Positions 34,457 through 45,200 of a stretch of DNA of 64,000 nt are shown here, piece by piece; position 1 is the first letter of the stretch; the number at the start of each line of letters is the position of its first letter. This DNA comes from Streptomyces sp. MUM 203J. GTDB lineage: Bacteria; Actinomycetota; Actinomycetes; Streptomycetales; Streptomycetaceae. The notes below the pieces were generated by a model, which worked only from the letters and a program-made list of their open reading frames with translations, had not been told where the DNA came from and made no database searches. The translations under genes were made by a program, and so were the position numbers. The stretch covers positions 1-64,000 of the forward strand of contig NZ_JADWYO010000004.1 of the NCBI RefSeq assembly GCF_022414595.1, in the 5' to 3' direction.

Positions 34457-35271
34457 TCCTGGACTGCGACGGCGTCCTCGTCGACGCCGAGCAGACCGGC
34501 CATCTGCGAGCCTTCAACGAGATGTGGCGCCGCCTGGGTGTCCCCTGGCAGTGGACCGCGGAGCAGTACGCCGCCAAACTGGCCATCTCAGGGGGAAAGG
34601 AGCGGCTTGCCAGTCTGTGGCAGGACGCTTCGTTCCGGGCCGCGGTTGACGTACCGTCGGGCGAGCGCGAGATTCAGACGTTGATCCGTACCTGGCACAA
34701 ACTCAAGACGGATCTGTACGTGGCCATGGTGGAACACGGCGAGATCAGGGTGCGAGCCGGTGTTCGTCGGCTCGCACGCGAGGCCGTCGAGTCGGGATGG
34801 GCCCTGGCCGTCGCCTCGTCGGGCTCCTCTCGCTCGGTCACGGCCGTGGTCCGTCATGCCCTCGGCGACCAGCTCGCCGCCCAGGCGACGATTGTGAGCG
34901 GAGACAACGTCAGGTCGAAGAAGCCGGCTCCCGACGTCTACGTCCGCGCGGCATCGCTCGTCGGGGTCGCCTTCTCCGGATGCCTGGTGATCGAGGACAA
35001 CGTCGCCGGGCTGACCGCGGCGCTCCGGGCACGGATGACCTGCGTCGTCACCCCCACACGATGTCCCACCGCTTCCGACTTCACCGGAGCCGCGGCCGTA
35101 CTGAGCTCCCTGGGCTCCAGTGCCGACGGCCCCATGCGGGTGCTCGCGAACGAGGCGCGGCTCAGTCTGGACGGCGAGTTTCGACTGTCCGCCGTGGACC
35201 ACCTGCTCCTCTCCCCTCCCGCCGTCGCATCCGAACCCGGCAGGCGCACGAGCACGGCTGGTGTCGCATGA
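34441..35271 (+). CDS. HAD family hydrolase (CbbY/beta-phosphoglucomutase-like)
   Basis: This 276-residue HAD phosphatase has motif I ALILDCDGVLVDAEQTGH, motif II ALAVASSGSSRS, motif III lysine in RSKKPAPDVYVRAA and motif IV GCLVIEDNVAG. A helical cap domain of about 80 residues follows motif I, typical of the CbbY/PGMB group. It probably dephosphorylates a product of the preceding aldolase. The GTG at 34441 follows AGGGGGCGG. It ends convergent to the threonine-synthase-like gene. Confidence 0.85.
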   Translation: MRRALILDCDGVLVDAEQTGHLRAFNEMWRRLGVPWQWTAEQYAAKLAISGGKERLASLWQDASFRAAVDVPSGEREIQTLIRTWHKLKTDLYVAMVEHGEIRVRAGVRRLAREAVESGWALAVASSGSSRSVTAVVRHALGDQLAAQATIVSGDNVRSKKPAPDVYVRAASLVGVAFSGCLVIEDNVAGLTAALRARMTCVVTPTRCPTASDFTGAAAVLSSLGSSADGPMRVLANEARLSLDGEFRLSAVDHLLLSPPAVASEPGRRTSTAGVA

Positions 35272-35309
35272 CCGTCGCCATGAGGTGCGCCGCCATCCAC
35301 CCAGGGGCC

Positions 35310-36569
35310 TCAGTCTCTGGCCCTTGCTTCCTTCCAGACCCGCTCGACCGCGACCAACTCCGCACCGATGGTGATCACTTGTGGATCAACAGGCGCACCG
35401 GGGACCGCGTGCTTCAGCCCATTGCCGGTGCTGACAAGCACGACCTCGTCATCAGCGGCGAGCTGACCCCACCCCTTCAGTCCGGCAAGGCCGGCCAGCG
35501 CCGTGGCTGCGGAAGGCTCCGCGAAGACGCCCGATCCTTGTGCGAGTCGATGTACTGCGGCTCCGAGCATGCTGTCGGGGACCGTGATCACGCTGCCCCC
35601 GCTCTCCCGTACCGCGCGCAGCGCACGGAAACCGTCCTGCGGAAGAGCGACGTTGATGCTCTCGGCAATGCTCACGGCGTCGTACGACTCCACCTCGACA
35701 TGACCGCTCTGCCAGGCCCGATACAGCGCCGGTGCCTGCTCGGACTGAACGGCGACCAGGCGCGGCACAGCCTCGGCCCAGCCCATGCGGACCGCGTCGA
35801 CGAACCCGCGGTAAAGGCCCGTCAGGATGTTGCCGTCGCCCGCGGGGACGAGCACGACGGACGGGGCACGGAAGCCGAGTTGTTCGATGATCTCGAACGC
35901 CGCCGTCTTCTTCCCCTCGGCCGTCAGCGGGTTGTACGCCGTACTGCGGCACAGCCAGCCGAACCGGTCGGCGGCCTCGTAGCTCAGCTGAACGGCCGCC
36001 TCGTATCCGTCTCGCACCGCGAACACCGACGCACCGTAGGCGAGGAGCTGTCGTATCTTGGCCGGTGCCGTGTCACTGGGAACGAACACCACACAGGTGA
36101 TCCCCGCTGCGGCACAACAGCCGGCGAGGGCGGCCGCGGCGTTGCCCGAGGATGCGGTGCACACCACGTCCTGGCCGGTTCGGACGGCTGCCGCGACCAC
36201 GAGCGCGCTGGCCCGGTCCTTCAGCGAACCGGTCGGATTACGGCCTTCGTCCTTGACCCACAGACGCTTGACGCCGAACTCGTCGGCGAGCCTCGGAGCG
36301 TCGACCAGCGGGGTGCCCCCGACGCCGTAACCGGTCTCAAGGGGATGGGCCGGGCCGCCTTCCGGGAGGGGCAGCAGCGCCCGGTAGCGCCACATCGAGA
36401 AATCGCCTCCGAGCACGTCGGAAACCGGGCGCCCACGGCCTGCCGCCGCATAGTCGGGAACCATGGTGAGTGGTGACCATTCAGAGCACACAGGGCAGAG
36501 GTATCGAACCTCAGCCGCAGCAAAGAGGCGCTGGCACCGCCAGCATTCCCATTGGTAAAAAGACGTCAT
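35310..36569 (-). CDS. Threonine-synthase-like PLP enzyme
   Basis: This roughly 419-residue fold-type II PLP enzyme has an N-terminal zinc-ribbon (CWRCQRLF then CPVCSEW) as in many threonine synthases. The PLP lysine is in NPTGSLKDRASALV, followed by CTASSGNAAAALAGCCAAAG and the glycine-rich phosphate loop VLVPAGDGNILTGLYRGF. Threonine synthase eliminates phosphate from O-phosphohomoserine and adds water. Relatives in antibiotic clusters make unsaturated or beta/gamma-substituted amino acids. I chose the ATG at 36569 after AAGGG. It stands alone on this strand inside the rightward genes and diverges from the aminotransferase. Confidence 0.85.
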   Translation of the reverse strand: MTSFYQWECWRCQRLFAAAEVRYLCPVCSEWSPLTMVPDYAAAGRGRPVSDVLGGDFSMWRYRALLPLPEGGPAHPLETGYGVGGTPLVDAPRLADEFGVKRLWVKDEGRNPTGSLKDRASALVVAAAVRTGQDVVCTASSGNAAAALAGCCAAAGITCVVFVPSDTAPAKIRQLLAYGASVFAVRDGYEAAVQLSYEAADRFGWLCRSTAYNPLTAEGKKTAAFEIIEQLGFRAPSVVLVPAGDGNILTGLYRGFVDAVRMGWAEAVPRLVAVQSEQAPALYRAWQSGHVEVESYDAVSIAESINVALPQDGFRALRAVRESGGSVITVPDSMLGAAVHRLAQGSGVFAEPSAATALAGLAGLKGWGQLAADDEVVLVSTGNGLKHAVPGAPVDPQVITIGAELVAVERVWKEARARD

Positions 36570-36656
36570 AGCCATCCCTTTAAGCACGTGGCAACAAGCG
36601 CGATCTCCGGCGAAAACTTCGCCAACCATATTCATCTTCGGCTGCCTCTGCAAGGC

Positions 36657-36686
36657 TTGAGCGGGAAACCGCAGGACCGGTAGGGT
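36657..36686 (+). promoter_or_regulatory. Probable vegetative promoter of the aminotransferase-NRPS operon
   Basis: TTGAGC (36657-36662) and TAGGGT (36681-36686) are separated by 18 nt, close to the Streptomyces consensus TTGACN-N16-18-TAGRRT. This places the start point about 55 nt before the GTG of the aminotransferase gene, which is followed by tightly packed genes as far as 52801. Confidence 0.55.
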
Positions 36687-36746
36687 CACCGCGGCGGCAG
36701 TTCCGAGAACTATGTGCCGAACTGAATTCACAAGGAGTCGGTCCGA

Positions 36747-38351
36747 GTGACGACCTCTGCTCATGAACACCTTCTCGCCAAACACGACCGATCCCACCGC
36801 GCCATCCAGTCCTTCATGCGCGCCCGAGACGCCATCAGTGCCGCCGACGACGATTCGGGCAACGGCGGTTGGATGAATCCGGATGTGATTTCGCTCGCTC
36901 ACGGAGAAGGTGTGCGCAGGCCACACCATTCCGTTGTGGCAGCGGGCGTCCGGGCCTTGCTCGACACCGCGGAATCATCGCTCGACAACTACCTGTACCT
37001 GCGGCCCTTTCCAGCGTTCGAAGAAGAACTGAAGGCTACGTTCAAGAAGGCTGGGATACCGGAGGACGCCGCCGAGAACCTCTGTATCGACAGCGGAAAC
37101 ACTCGGCTCTTCCTGGCGTTCTTTCACGCCGTGGGTGACGCCGGCGACGTCTTCCTGGTGCCGCAGGGCTACTACCAGGCCGTGAACATGTGGGCAGACA
37201 TCAGCTCCGTGCACCTGGAGACGGTGGAGACGCAGCGCTCCAACGACTACAAGTTCACCCGGGCCGACCTGGAGGAGTTCTACCGCCGGCACGTCGACAC
37301 CGGCGAGATCCGCACGCCCAAGGGGATTATTCTTTTCAGCCCGAGTTACACCGGGGCGGTCTACGGGAGGGAGGAGCTGGCCGATATAGCGGAATTCATC
37401 GAAGAGCGTGATCTACTCGTCCTTGAGGACGCCATCTTCCGCGGCACCGAGTTCGCCGGGAACAGCTCTGTCCATCTGGCGAGTCTACCGAAGATGAGCC
37501 AGCGGGTGGTCACCATTAACGGCGGCTCCAAGGCTTATGGACTGGCCAATATGCGAATTGGCTGGGGGTGCGGGCCAAAGTTTATAGTCGACCGCATGAA
37601 CTACTACACCATGGCCACCTCGATAACCGTTCCGCACATCGCCAAGGCAATGGCGCTTGCGGCACTGAGGGCCCCGGTAGAATATTTGCAGGGAAACATC
37701 GCCGAATGCATGGCGCGGGCGGATCTGGTGGCCACGCTGATCGACGATATCAACGAGAAGGTGGCAACGGCACTGGGTTTCGAACCGGACCAGCCGCTGC
37801 TAACGGTGGCCCACCATCCGAAAGCCTCTCACTCCGTCTTGGTCAGCTGCGAAGGAATGGCCGGCCTGGTCACTCCGGAAGGCGTGAAGATCAGCGACAG
37901 CGTGGATGTGACCAAGCATTTCTTGCGCACCGCCAAGGTGTGTCTCTCGCCGGGTGTCTCCAACGGCTTCACCGACTGCACCGTACGGATCGCCTTCGGC
38001 TGCCTGGGCTGGGAACACACCTATGCCTATCCGCGACACGCCGAGTTCGTGTCCAGTGCGGCGGCCCTGCTCGCCACATTCCAACCCGAGCTGTCGGACG
38101 GCGAGGTCGACGAGCGGCTCCGGGCAGTCGGAGTGGAGCCGGAGTGGTCGTCCGCCGACCATCTGAACCCAGGCTTCCAGGGCGGGCGTGAGGAACTGAC
38201 CGAGGCGATCCAGCGCCGTCTGGGCCCCGCCGTGGTGCGCCTCGCGCTGGCCAACAGCGAGGAACTGCAGGCCCGTCGCCGGCACCTGGAGGCGACGGAA
38301 GGCGAGCCGGCTGGGTCTGCCGCCGGTCCAGCGGGAAGGCAGGCTCGGTGA
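36747..38351 (+). CDS. Class I/II aminotransferase-fold PLP enzyme
   Basis: This 534-residue fold-type I PLP enzyme has ISLAHGEGVRRPHHSVV, the LCIDSGNTRLFLAFFHAVGD segment, LFSPSYTGAVYGREELADI, the Asp-containing LVLEDAIFRGTEF, and the PLP lysine in NGGSKAYGLANMRIGW. It is about 130 residues longer than typical aspartate-type aminotransferases, with a C-terminal extension rich in Ala/Glu/Arg. Transamination is the default. In such clusters the same fold also carries out cyclisation (capreomycidine synthase) or beta/gamma-replacement. The GTG at 36747 follows AAGGAG, and the stop overlaps the next HAD gene (GTGA). Confidence 0.82.
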   Translation: MTTSAHEHLLAKHDRSHRAIQSFMRARDAISAADDDSGNGGWMNPDVISLAHGEGVRRPHHSVVAAGVRALLDTAESSLDNYLYLRPFPAFEEELKATFKKAGIPEDAAENLCIDSGNTRLFLAFFHAVGDAGDVFLVPQGYYQAVNMWADISSVHLETVETQRSNDYKFTRADLEEFYRRHVDTGEIRTPKGIILFSPSYTGAVYGREELADIAEFIEERDLLVLEDAIFRGTEFAGNSSVHLASLPKMSQRVVTINGGSKAYGLANMRIGWGCGPKFIVDRMNYYTMATSITVPHIAKAMALAALRAPVEYLQGNIAECMARADLVATLIDDINEKVATALGFEPDQPLLTVAHHPKASHSVLVSCEGMAGLVTPEGVKISDSVDVTKHFLRTAKVCLSPGVSNGFTDCTVRIAFGCLGWEHTYAYPRHAEFVSSAAALLATFQPELSDGEVDERLRAVGVEPEWSSADHLNPGFQGGREELTEAIQRRLGPAVVRLALANSEELQARRRHLEATEGEPAGSAAGPAGRQAR

Positions 38352-39208
38352 CCGACTGCGTCCTGGACCTGGACGGCACGCTGTACTACGAGTCGACGCC
38401 GATCGACGGAGCCGTCGAGGCCGTCGCACGGCTGCGAGCCGACGGACACCGGGTGGTCTTCGCGACCAACGACGCCACCCTGACCCGGGCGCAGCGAGCC
38501 CATGTGCTGTCCTCGATGGGCTTCCCGGCGACCGAGGACGATGTCATCACGTCGGGCTTCGCCGCCGCCCACACGGTCGCCTCTCACATCGACGCGCCAA
38601 GGACGGCCATGGTGCTGGGGCCCGAGGCGATCGTCGCTGAGCTGAGCGCCGCCTGCCCGGCCCTTGAGCTGGTCGAACCCGAGCCGGGCGCGCGGGCGGA
38701 CGCCGTCGTCGTGGGACTCGACCAGCAGCTGTCGTACGACCGCCTGCGGGCCGCGCACACGGCCATCAGACATGGAGCCCGGTTCATCGCCACCAACGCG
38801 GACAGCGCCTATCCGGCCTCGGACACCGAGACGGCACCAGGAGCCGGGGCTCTGGTGGCCGCGCTGGAGCGGTCCACCGGCGCGAGGGCTTCCGTGGTCG
38901 GCAAGCCCGACCCCTTCATGCTCGTGCTGGCCGCGCGTCGTCTCGGAGTGGAACCCGCCTCGCTCCTGGTCGTCGGAGACAGCACAAGCGATCTGGTCGC
39001 GGCCGCGCGCTGCGGGGCGCGGAGCGTCCGGGTGCTCACCGGTATGGCCGAGGCGGCGGACACGCCTCCCGGCCGGACCTCAGTACTGAAGTCGATCGCC
39101 GAGCTGCCTGGCGCGTTGCCCGCCGTGGCGGACGCATGGGCGGGCGCGATGTCGCCGGCGGCGGGAGAACGGCCCGACGGCCGACCGATGTCAGGGGAGA
39201 ACGCATGA
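38348..39208 (+). CDS. HAD-IIA (NagD-like) hydrolase
   Basis: This 286-residue HAD phosphatase has motif I VLDLDGTLYYESTPIDGAVE, motif II FATNDATLTRAQ, a large C2 cap (SGFAAAHTVASHI to FIATNADSAYP), motif III lysine in VVGKPDPFMLVLAARR and motif IV LVVGDSTSDLVAAARCG. NagD-type enzymes hydrolyse small phosphomonoesters. It is the second phosphatase in the cluster and is coupled to both the aminotransferase and the NRPS genes. Substrate is unknown. Confidence 0.85.
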   Translation: MTDCVLDLDGTLYYESTPIDGAVEAVARLRADGHRVVFATNDATLTRAQRAHVLSSMGFPATEDDVITSGFAAAHTVASHIDAPRTAMVLGPEAIVAELSAACPALELVEPEPGARADAVVVGLDQQLSYDRLRAAHTAIRHGARFIATNADSAYPASDTETAPGAGALVAALERSTGARASVVGKPDPFMLVLAARRLGVEPASLLVVGDSTSDLVAAARCGARSVRVLTGMAEAADTPPGRTSVLKSIAELPGALPAVADAWAGAMSPAAGERPDGRPMSGENA

Positions 39209-42200
39209 CCAGTTCCATCGATCGCGACCACCATCACATCGCTCTGGCGCCAGCGACGGTGACGGCGCTGTACCGGACGGCGCGCCACCTCGGCGCACAG
39301 CCCGGTGCCGTCCTCCACGCCGTGTGGGCGAGCCTCGTCGCACGCCATCTCGACGTTTCCGACGTGGAGACGCACGAGGTGTCCGGTGGGGAGGAGACCG
39401 ACGCCGCCGTACGTGCCGTGCACGTGCCGTACTCGTCGAGTGCCCCGTTCGCGGAGATCGTGCGGGTCGTGGAGGACGCCCCGCCCGCAACTGCGCTCGC
39501 GCCGGCGGACGACCGTGAGCCGTCGGACGCGCTCCGGGTGGAGTTCCGCTGGAACGCCGCGGACCTCCCGTCGCGTGGCGCGCCGAGTGGCAATGGTTCC
39601 TCCGCGGTTCTGGACGTCCTCGCCGACGAGTCCAGCATCCGCTGCCGTGTGGAGCTGACGACCGGCTCCCTCGGGCCGGCCACCGCCCGCGGCATCGCCG
39701 CCGAACTGACGGTGGCACTCGCGGCCGCGGCCGCCAATCCCGGCCGTGCCGCGGGGTCCCTTCCGCTGCTGTCCGACGGCGAACGCGACGATCTGCTATG
39801 GACGTTGAGCGCCGGCGGCCCGGCGCCCAGATCGGAATGCTTCATCCGTCTGTTCGACAAGCAGGTGGCGAACACGCCGCTCAGGCCCGCGGTGACAGAC
39901 CGCCAGGGAAGTGTCGACTATGCCCGGGTACAGCAGCGTTCGGTGGAGATCGCGGAGGCTGTGCGGGCCGTGGGCGCGGGCCGGGATCGTACGGTGGCGA
40001 TCCTGCTCGACAGGGGCATCGACTTCGTCGCCGCGATGCTCGGTGTGCTTCGCGCGGGAGCGGCCTTCGTCCTGCTCGACCTCGCACGGCCGACCGAGCA
40101 CCACGCGCGGGTGGTGCGGGAGGCCGGCTGCGTGGCCGTGCTCTCGGCGGAGCGCCACAGGGAGGCCCTCGACGACGTGCTGCGGCGCCTCGACGGCGGG
40201 CCCGCGGTCGTCGACGTGACCTCGGCGGGCGCCGGCGGGCCGGACTCCCCGCAGGCACGGGCCGACGGCCCCTGCTGTGCGCAGGACTCCCTGGCGTACC
40301 TCATGTTCACCTCCGGATCGACGGGGGAGCCCAAGGGCGCCATGGTCGAGAACCGGGGCATGGTCACCCACATGGAGGCCAAGCTCCACGACCTGGCCAT
40401 CGGCTGCGACGATGTCGTGGCCCAGAGCGCACCGCCCTGCTTCGACATCGTCGTCTGGCAGTGCCTGGCCCCGCTGCTGCGCGGTGCGCATGTCCAGGTC
40501 CTCGACGACGAGCATGTCGCGGATCCACTACGCCTCGTCGACGCCCTGAACCGTCTCCGTGTCACCGTGGTCCAGTTGGTCCCGGCCATGCTCCGGTCTT
40601 TGGTCGCCGCGCTCCCGGCTCCCGCCGGTGGCGAGCGGGCGCCGCTGCCAAACTTGCGCTGGATGGTGCCGACCGGTGACGCCCTGCCCGAGGACCTCGT
40701 ACAGCTCTGGTTCGAGACTTGTCCCGACGTGCCGCTCCTCAACACGTACGGGTCCACGGAGTGCAGTGACGACCAGTGCCATCTCGTCGTCCGCAAGTGG
40801 TCACCCGAGCTGCCCGCGATCGTCCCGATCGGCCGTCCGATCCCGGGCATCTCGGTCTACGTTCTCGGCGACGGAGGTGAGGTCCTCCCGGTGGGCGTGC
40901 CCGGTGAGCTCTACGTCGGCGGGGTCGGTGTGGGCCGCGGATACCTGGGCCGGCCGGACCTGACGGCGGCGAAGTTCGTCGAGGACCCGTTCGCCGGGTC
41001 TCCGGGGGCGCTGATGTACCGCACCGGGGACAAGGCGCGCTGGCGTGCGGACGGCTCGCTCGATTTCCTGGGCCGCATCGATCTGACGGTCAAGGTCCGG
41101 GGCCACCGGATCGAGGTCGACGAGATCGAGCGCGTCGTTCGGGGCCACCGGGATGTCCACGACTGTGTCGTCGTGGCGTACGCGCACGCCGGCGACGTCA
41201 CAGATACCAGGCTGGCCGCGTACGTGTCACCCCGCGACGGTCGTGCCGTGGACTCCGCGGTGCTCCGCGGGCATGTCGCCGAGCATCTCCCCGAGCAGAT
41301 GCGGCCCGCCGCCTACGTGACGCTCGACGCGCTTCCCGTCGGGTCCAGCGGAAAGGTGGACCGCAAGGCCCTGCCTCCGGTCACCGAGCGGGACCTGGTG
41401 GGCGGCGAGACGGACGACACACCCCGCAGTGAGCTGGAGGCAGTGCTCGCGCGGCTCTGGTCGGAGAACCTGGGCCTGTCCAGGGTTCCTCTGGACCGCA
41501 CCTTCATGGAACTCGGCGGTCATTCCGTTCTCGCGGCCCGTCTCGTCGTCGCCGTGCAGCGCAGGCTGGGTGTGATGATCTCGCTGGCCGACCTGTTCCA
41601 GCACCCCACGGTGCGACAGCTGGCCGGATTCGTCGAGACCGCGGCTCGGGCGGTGCCCGGACCACCTCCGGCCGGCGCGTTGCGGGCCAACCCCGGCGAG
41701 GCGCACGAGGCGTTCGAACTGACGCCGTTGCAGCAGGCGTACTGGGTCGGGCGCACCGAGGCGTTCGAGCTCGGCGGTGTACGTGCCCATGTCTATCTGG
41801 CGGTGGAGTGCAACGGTCTCGACCTGAACCGTGCGGAGCAGGCACTGCAACGGCTCGTCGAACGGCACGACGCGCTGCGTCTCGTGATCGGCCCCGACGG
41901 ACGTCAGCAGGTGCTGCCCGCCGCGAAGGCTGGCATCGTCGTCGAGGACCTGCGCGGCCGGAGCGCCGAGGACGTCGCCGGGACGACCGAGAAGGTGTCG
42001 CGGCGGATGTCCGCGGAAGGGCCTGCTCCCGATCGTGCGCCGCAGCTGGAGATCGTGGTCCACGTGCTGGACGGCGGTGTTCACCGTGTGCACATCAGTG
42101 TCGGCCTGCTCGCGGCGGACGGTTACTCGGAGCATGCGCTGCTGAGCGACTGGCTGGAGTTGTACCGGGACCGGGCCGCGTCCCGAGAGCAGGGCGCTCT

Positions 42201-45200
42201 CACCTACCGCGACTACGTCACGGCGATGCTCGACGGCCGTGTGGGGTCCGTCCGGACTTCCTGGGACTACTGGAAGCAGCGGCTGCACTCCTTGCCGCCA
42301 GCACCGGAACTTCCCGTCAACAGCCGGATACCGGCCCGCGCGGGACGCTTCACCCGGCGTGTCGCACGCTTGACACCCACCCGGTGGGCCGCGTTCAAGC
42401 GGCACGCCGCGCAGGCCGGGGTGACTCCCAGCGCCGCTCTGCTCACCGCGTTCTCCGAGGTTCTGGCGCACTGGGCCAAGTCGCCCTGGTTCACACTCAA
42501 CGTACTGTCGTCCTGGCGGTTGCCGGAGGTCTCGGGTGCCGAGCGCGTCGTCGGCAACCTCAGCAGCACGCTGCCCCTGGAAGTGGACTGCCGGGGAGCG
42601 ATGGCCTTCGCCGACCGGTGCCGCGCGGTCCAGGCCCGGCTGCTGGAGGACCTCCAGCACGGTGACGTCGACGGTGTCCGGGTGGCGCGCGAGGCGGCCC
42701 GGGTGCAGGGCTGGTCCCAGCGGGCCGTGTTCCCGGTCGTGTTCGCGAGCGTGCTCGACGTGGACACGGCGTTCCTGGACGATCTCCCCTTCGAGGCCTC
42801 GGTCATCGACAGCGGCCTGCAGACACCCCAGGTGTATCTGGATCACCAGGTGTACGAGTACGGCGGAGGACTCGTCGCGAACTGGGACACCGTCGACGCC
42901 TCCTTCCCCGAGGGATTCGTCGAGGCCGCGTTCGCCGCGTTCACCCGGCTGCTGGACACGCTGGCCGACGAGGGCTCGTGGCGCGAGCCGGTGGCCGCGT
43001 CGTCGCATCTGCCGCGCAGCACGCGGATCGAGCCCGTGTGTTCCTCGCTCACACTGGATGCGAGCGGTCTGCTGCACACGCCGTTCTTCTCCCGCGCCGC
43101 CGAAGCTCCCGATCGGCTCGCCCTCGTCGACGGCACGACGCGGATGTCCTACGGCGAGCTGGCCGGCCGCGCCGAATCCGTCGCGAACTGGCTGATCGAG
43201 CGCGGCGCCGGCCCCGGTGACCTGGTACCCGTGGTCGCCCGGAAGGGGTGGGAGCAAGTGGCGGCGGTGCTCGGTGTCCTCCGGGCGGGTGCCGCCTACC
43301 TCCCGATCGACGCGGAGCTGCCGGGGCAGCGCATCAGCCACCTGCTGGCCCAGGCGACGACGAGGGCCGCCCTCACCCAGTCGTGGGCCGATGTCGGCGA
43401 GGACATCTGGGACGGCCGGGAACGGCTGCTCGTGGACCTGACCGGGGCCGCTGCGGTCGTCCCGTCGGCCGAACCACGGCAGACCCCCGAGGACGCCGCG
43501 TACGTTATCTATACGTCCGGCTCCACGGGCCTGCCCAAGGGCGTCGAAGTGGCTCACCAAGGTGCCGTAAACACCGTGCGTGACGTCTCCGACCTGATCC
43601 GCCTGGGCCCCGAGGACAGGGTTCTGGGCCTGTCGTCCCTGAGCTTCGACCTGTCCGTCTACGACATCTTCGGAGTGCTCGCCGCGGGCGCCGCCCTGGT
43701 CCTTCCCGACCGGCGCTGGTCCCGTGATCCGGCACGCTGGACGCAGACCGCGCGGAGCGAGGATGTGACCGTGTGGAACAGTGTCCCGGCCCTGGCGGAG
43801 ATCCTCGTCGACCACGCCGAACAGGCACCGGACGACGCGGCTCTCCCGCTGCGAGCGGTGCTGATGAGCGGGGACTGGATTCCGGTGACGCTGCCGGACC
43901 GGATCCGGCAAATCTGGCCGGCGACCGACGTCATCAGCATGGGCGGCGCCACCGAGGCCTCGATCTGGTCGGTGATGTACCGCGTGGGCGAGGTGCCCCC
44001 GCACTGGAGGAGCATCCCCTACGGCAAGGCGATGACCAACCAGCGCATGTACGTACTGGACCACCTCGGAGCGCCGCGACCGCAGTGGGCCACCGGCGAG
44101 ATCGCGATCGGCGGCATCGGTCTGGCCCGCGGATACTGGCGCGACGGGGAACGGAGCGCCGAGCGGTTCGTCCACGACCCGGTCTCCGGCGAACAGCTCT
44201 ACCTCACCGGTGACCAGGGGCGCGTCCTGCCGGACGGCAACATCGAGTTCCTGGGCCGGGACGATTTCCAGGTGAAGGTCAACGGCCACCGGATCGAGCT
44301 GGGCGAGATCGACGCTGCCCTGGGCAGGGAGCCGGCGGTCCGTGAGGGCGTCGCCACCGTCCGGTCGGCGGGTACGGGAGGCAGCTCGCTGATCGCCCAT
44401 GTGGTGCCGGCGCACGGCGAGGTCGACGGGGAGGAGCTGCGCCGCAACCTCGCCGCGACGCTCCCGCCGTACATGGTTCCCACGGCGATCCACCTCGTGC
44501 CTGAGCTGCCGCTGACAGCGAACGGCAAGGTCGACCGCAAGGCGCTCACCGCGACCGAGCCGGTCTCGCAGCCGGTCGGCGCACGGCAGGGCCGGCCGCT
44601 CCGGGAGGGCGTGGAGGCCGAGATCGGTGGCCTGTTCGCCACCGTCCTGGACCGGACCGGCATCACTGCTGACGACGACTTCTTCCAGTGCGGGGGCAAC
44701 TCCTTCCTGGCGATCCGTCTGACGACGGCCGTCGCGCGGCGCTTCGACGTCGAGGTGTCCCTGTCGTCGTTCTTCGCCGACGCGACCCCCAGCGGTCTCG
44801 CCGCGCTGATCGAGGCGGGCGGGGCGGCCCAGGCGGACCGCTCCCCCGTGGTGGCGATCAGGGAAACCGGCTCAGAGCCTGCCTTCTTCTGCGTACATCC
44901 GGTGGGCGGAACCACCATGTGCTATGCCGAACTGGCCAGGCTGCTGCCGGACGACAGGCCCTTCTACGGCATCGAGGCCGTCGGCCTGGCGCCCGGCGAG
45001 CAACCGCTGGCGACGATCGAGGACATGGCCCGCAGGTACGTGGCGGCTGTCCGGGCCGTCCGCCCGGACGGCCCCTACCTCCTGGGTGGCTGGTCCATGG
45101 GCGGGCTCATCGCCTTCGAAATGGCCCGCCAGCTGACGGAACAGGGCGCCGAGGTGGCCCGACTGGTGGTGATCGACGCGGAGTTGCCCGATCCGCGGAC

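Noticed and set aside
33608..39208. Phosphonate pathway suggested by the threonine-synthase-like and aldolase genes
   Set aside because: No PEP mutase or phosphonopyruvate decarboxylase gene is present in the window.
41227..44493. A 1088-codon minus-strand open frame within the NRPS gene
   Set aside because: It is fully antisense to recognised NRPS domains, has biased His/Arg/Gly composition and no ribosome site or motifs.
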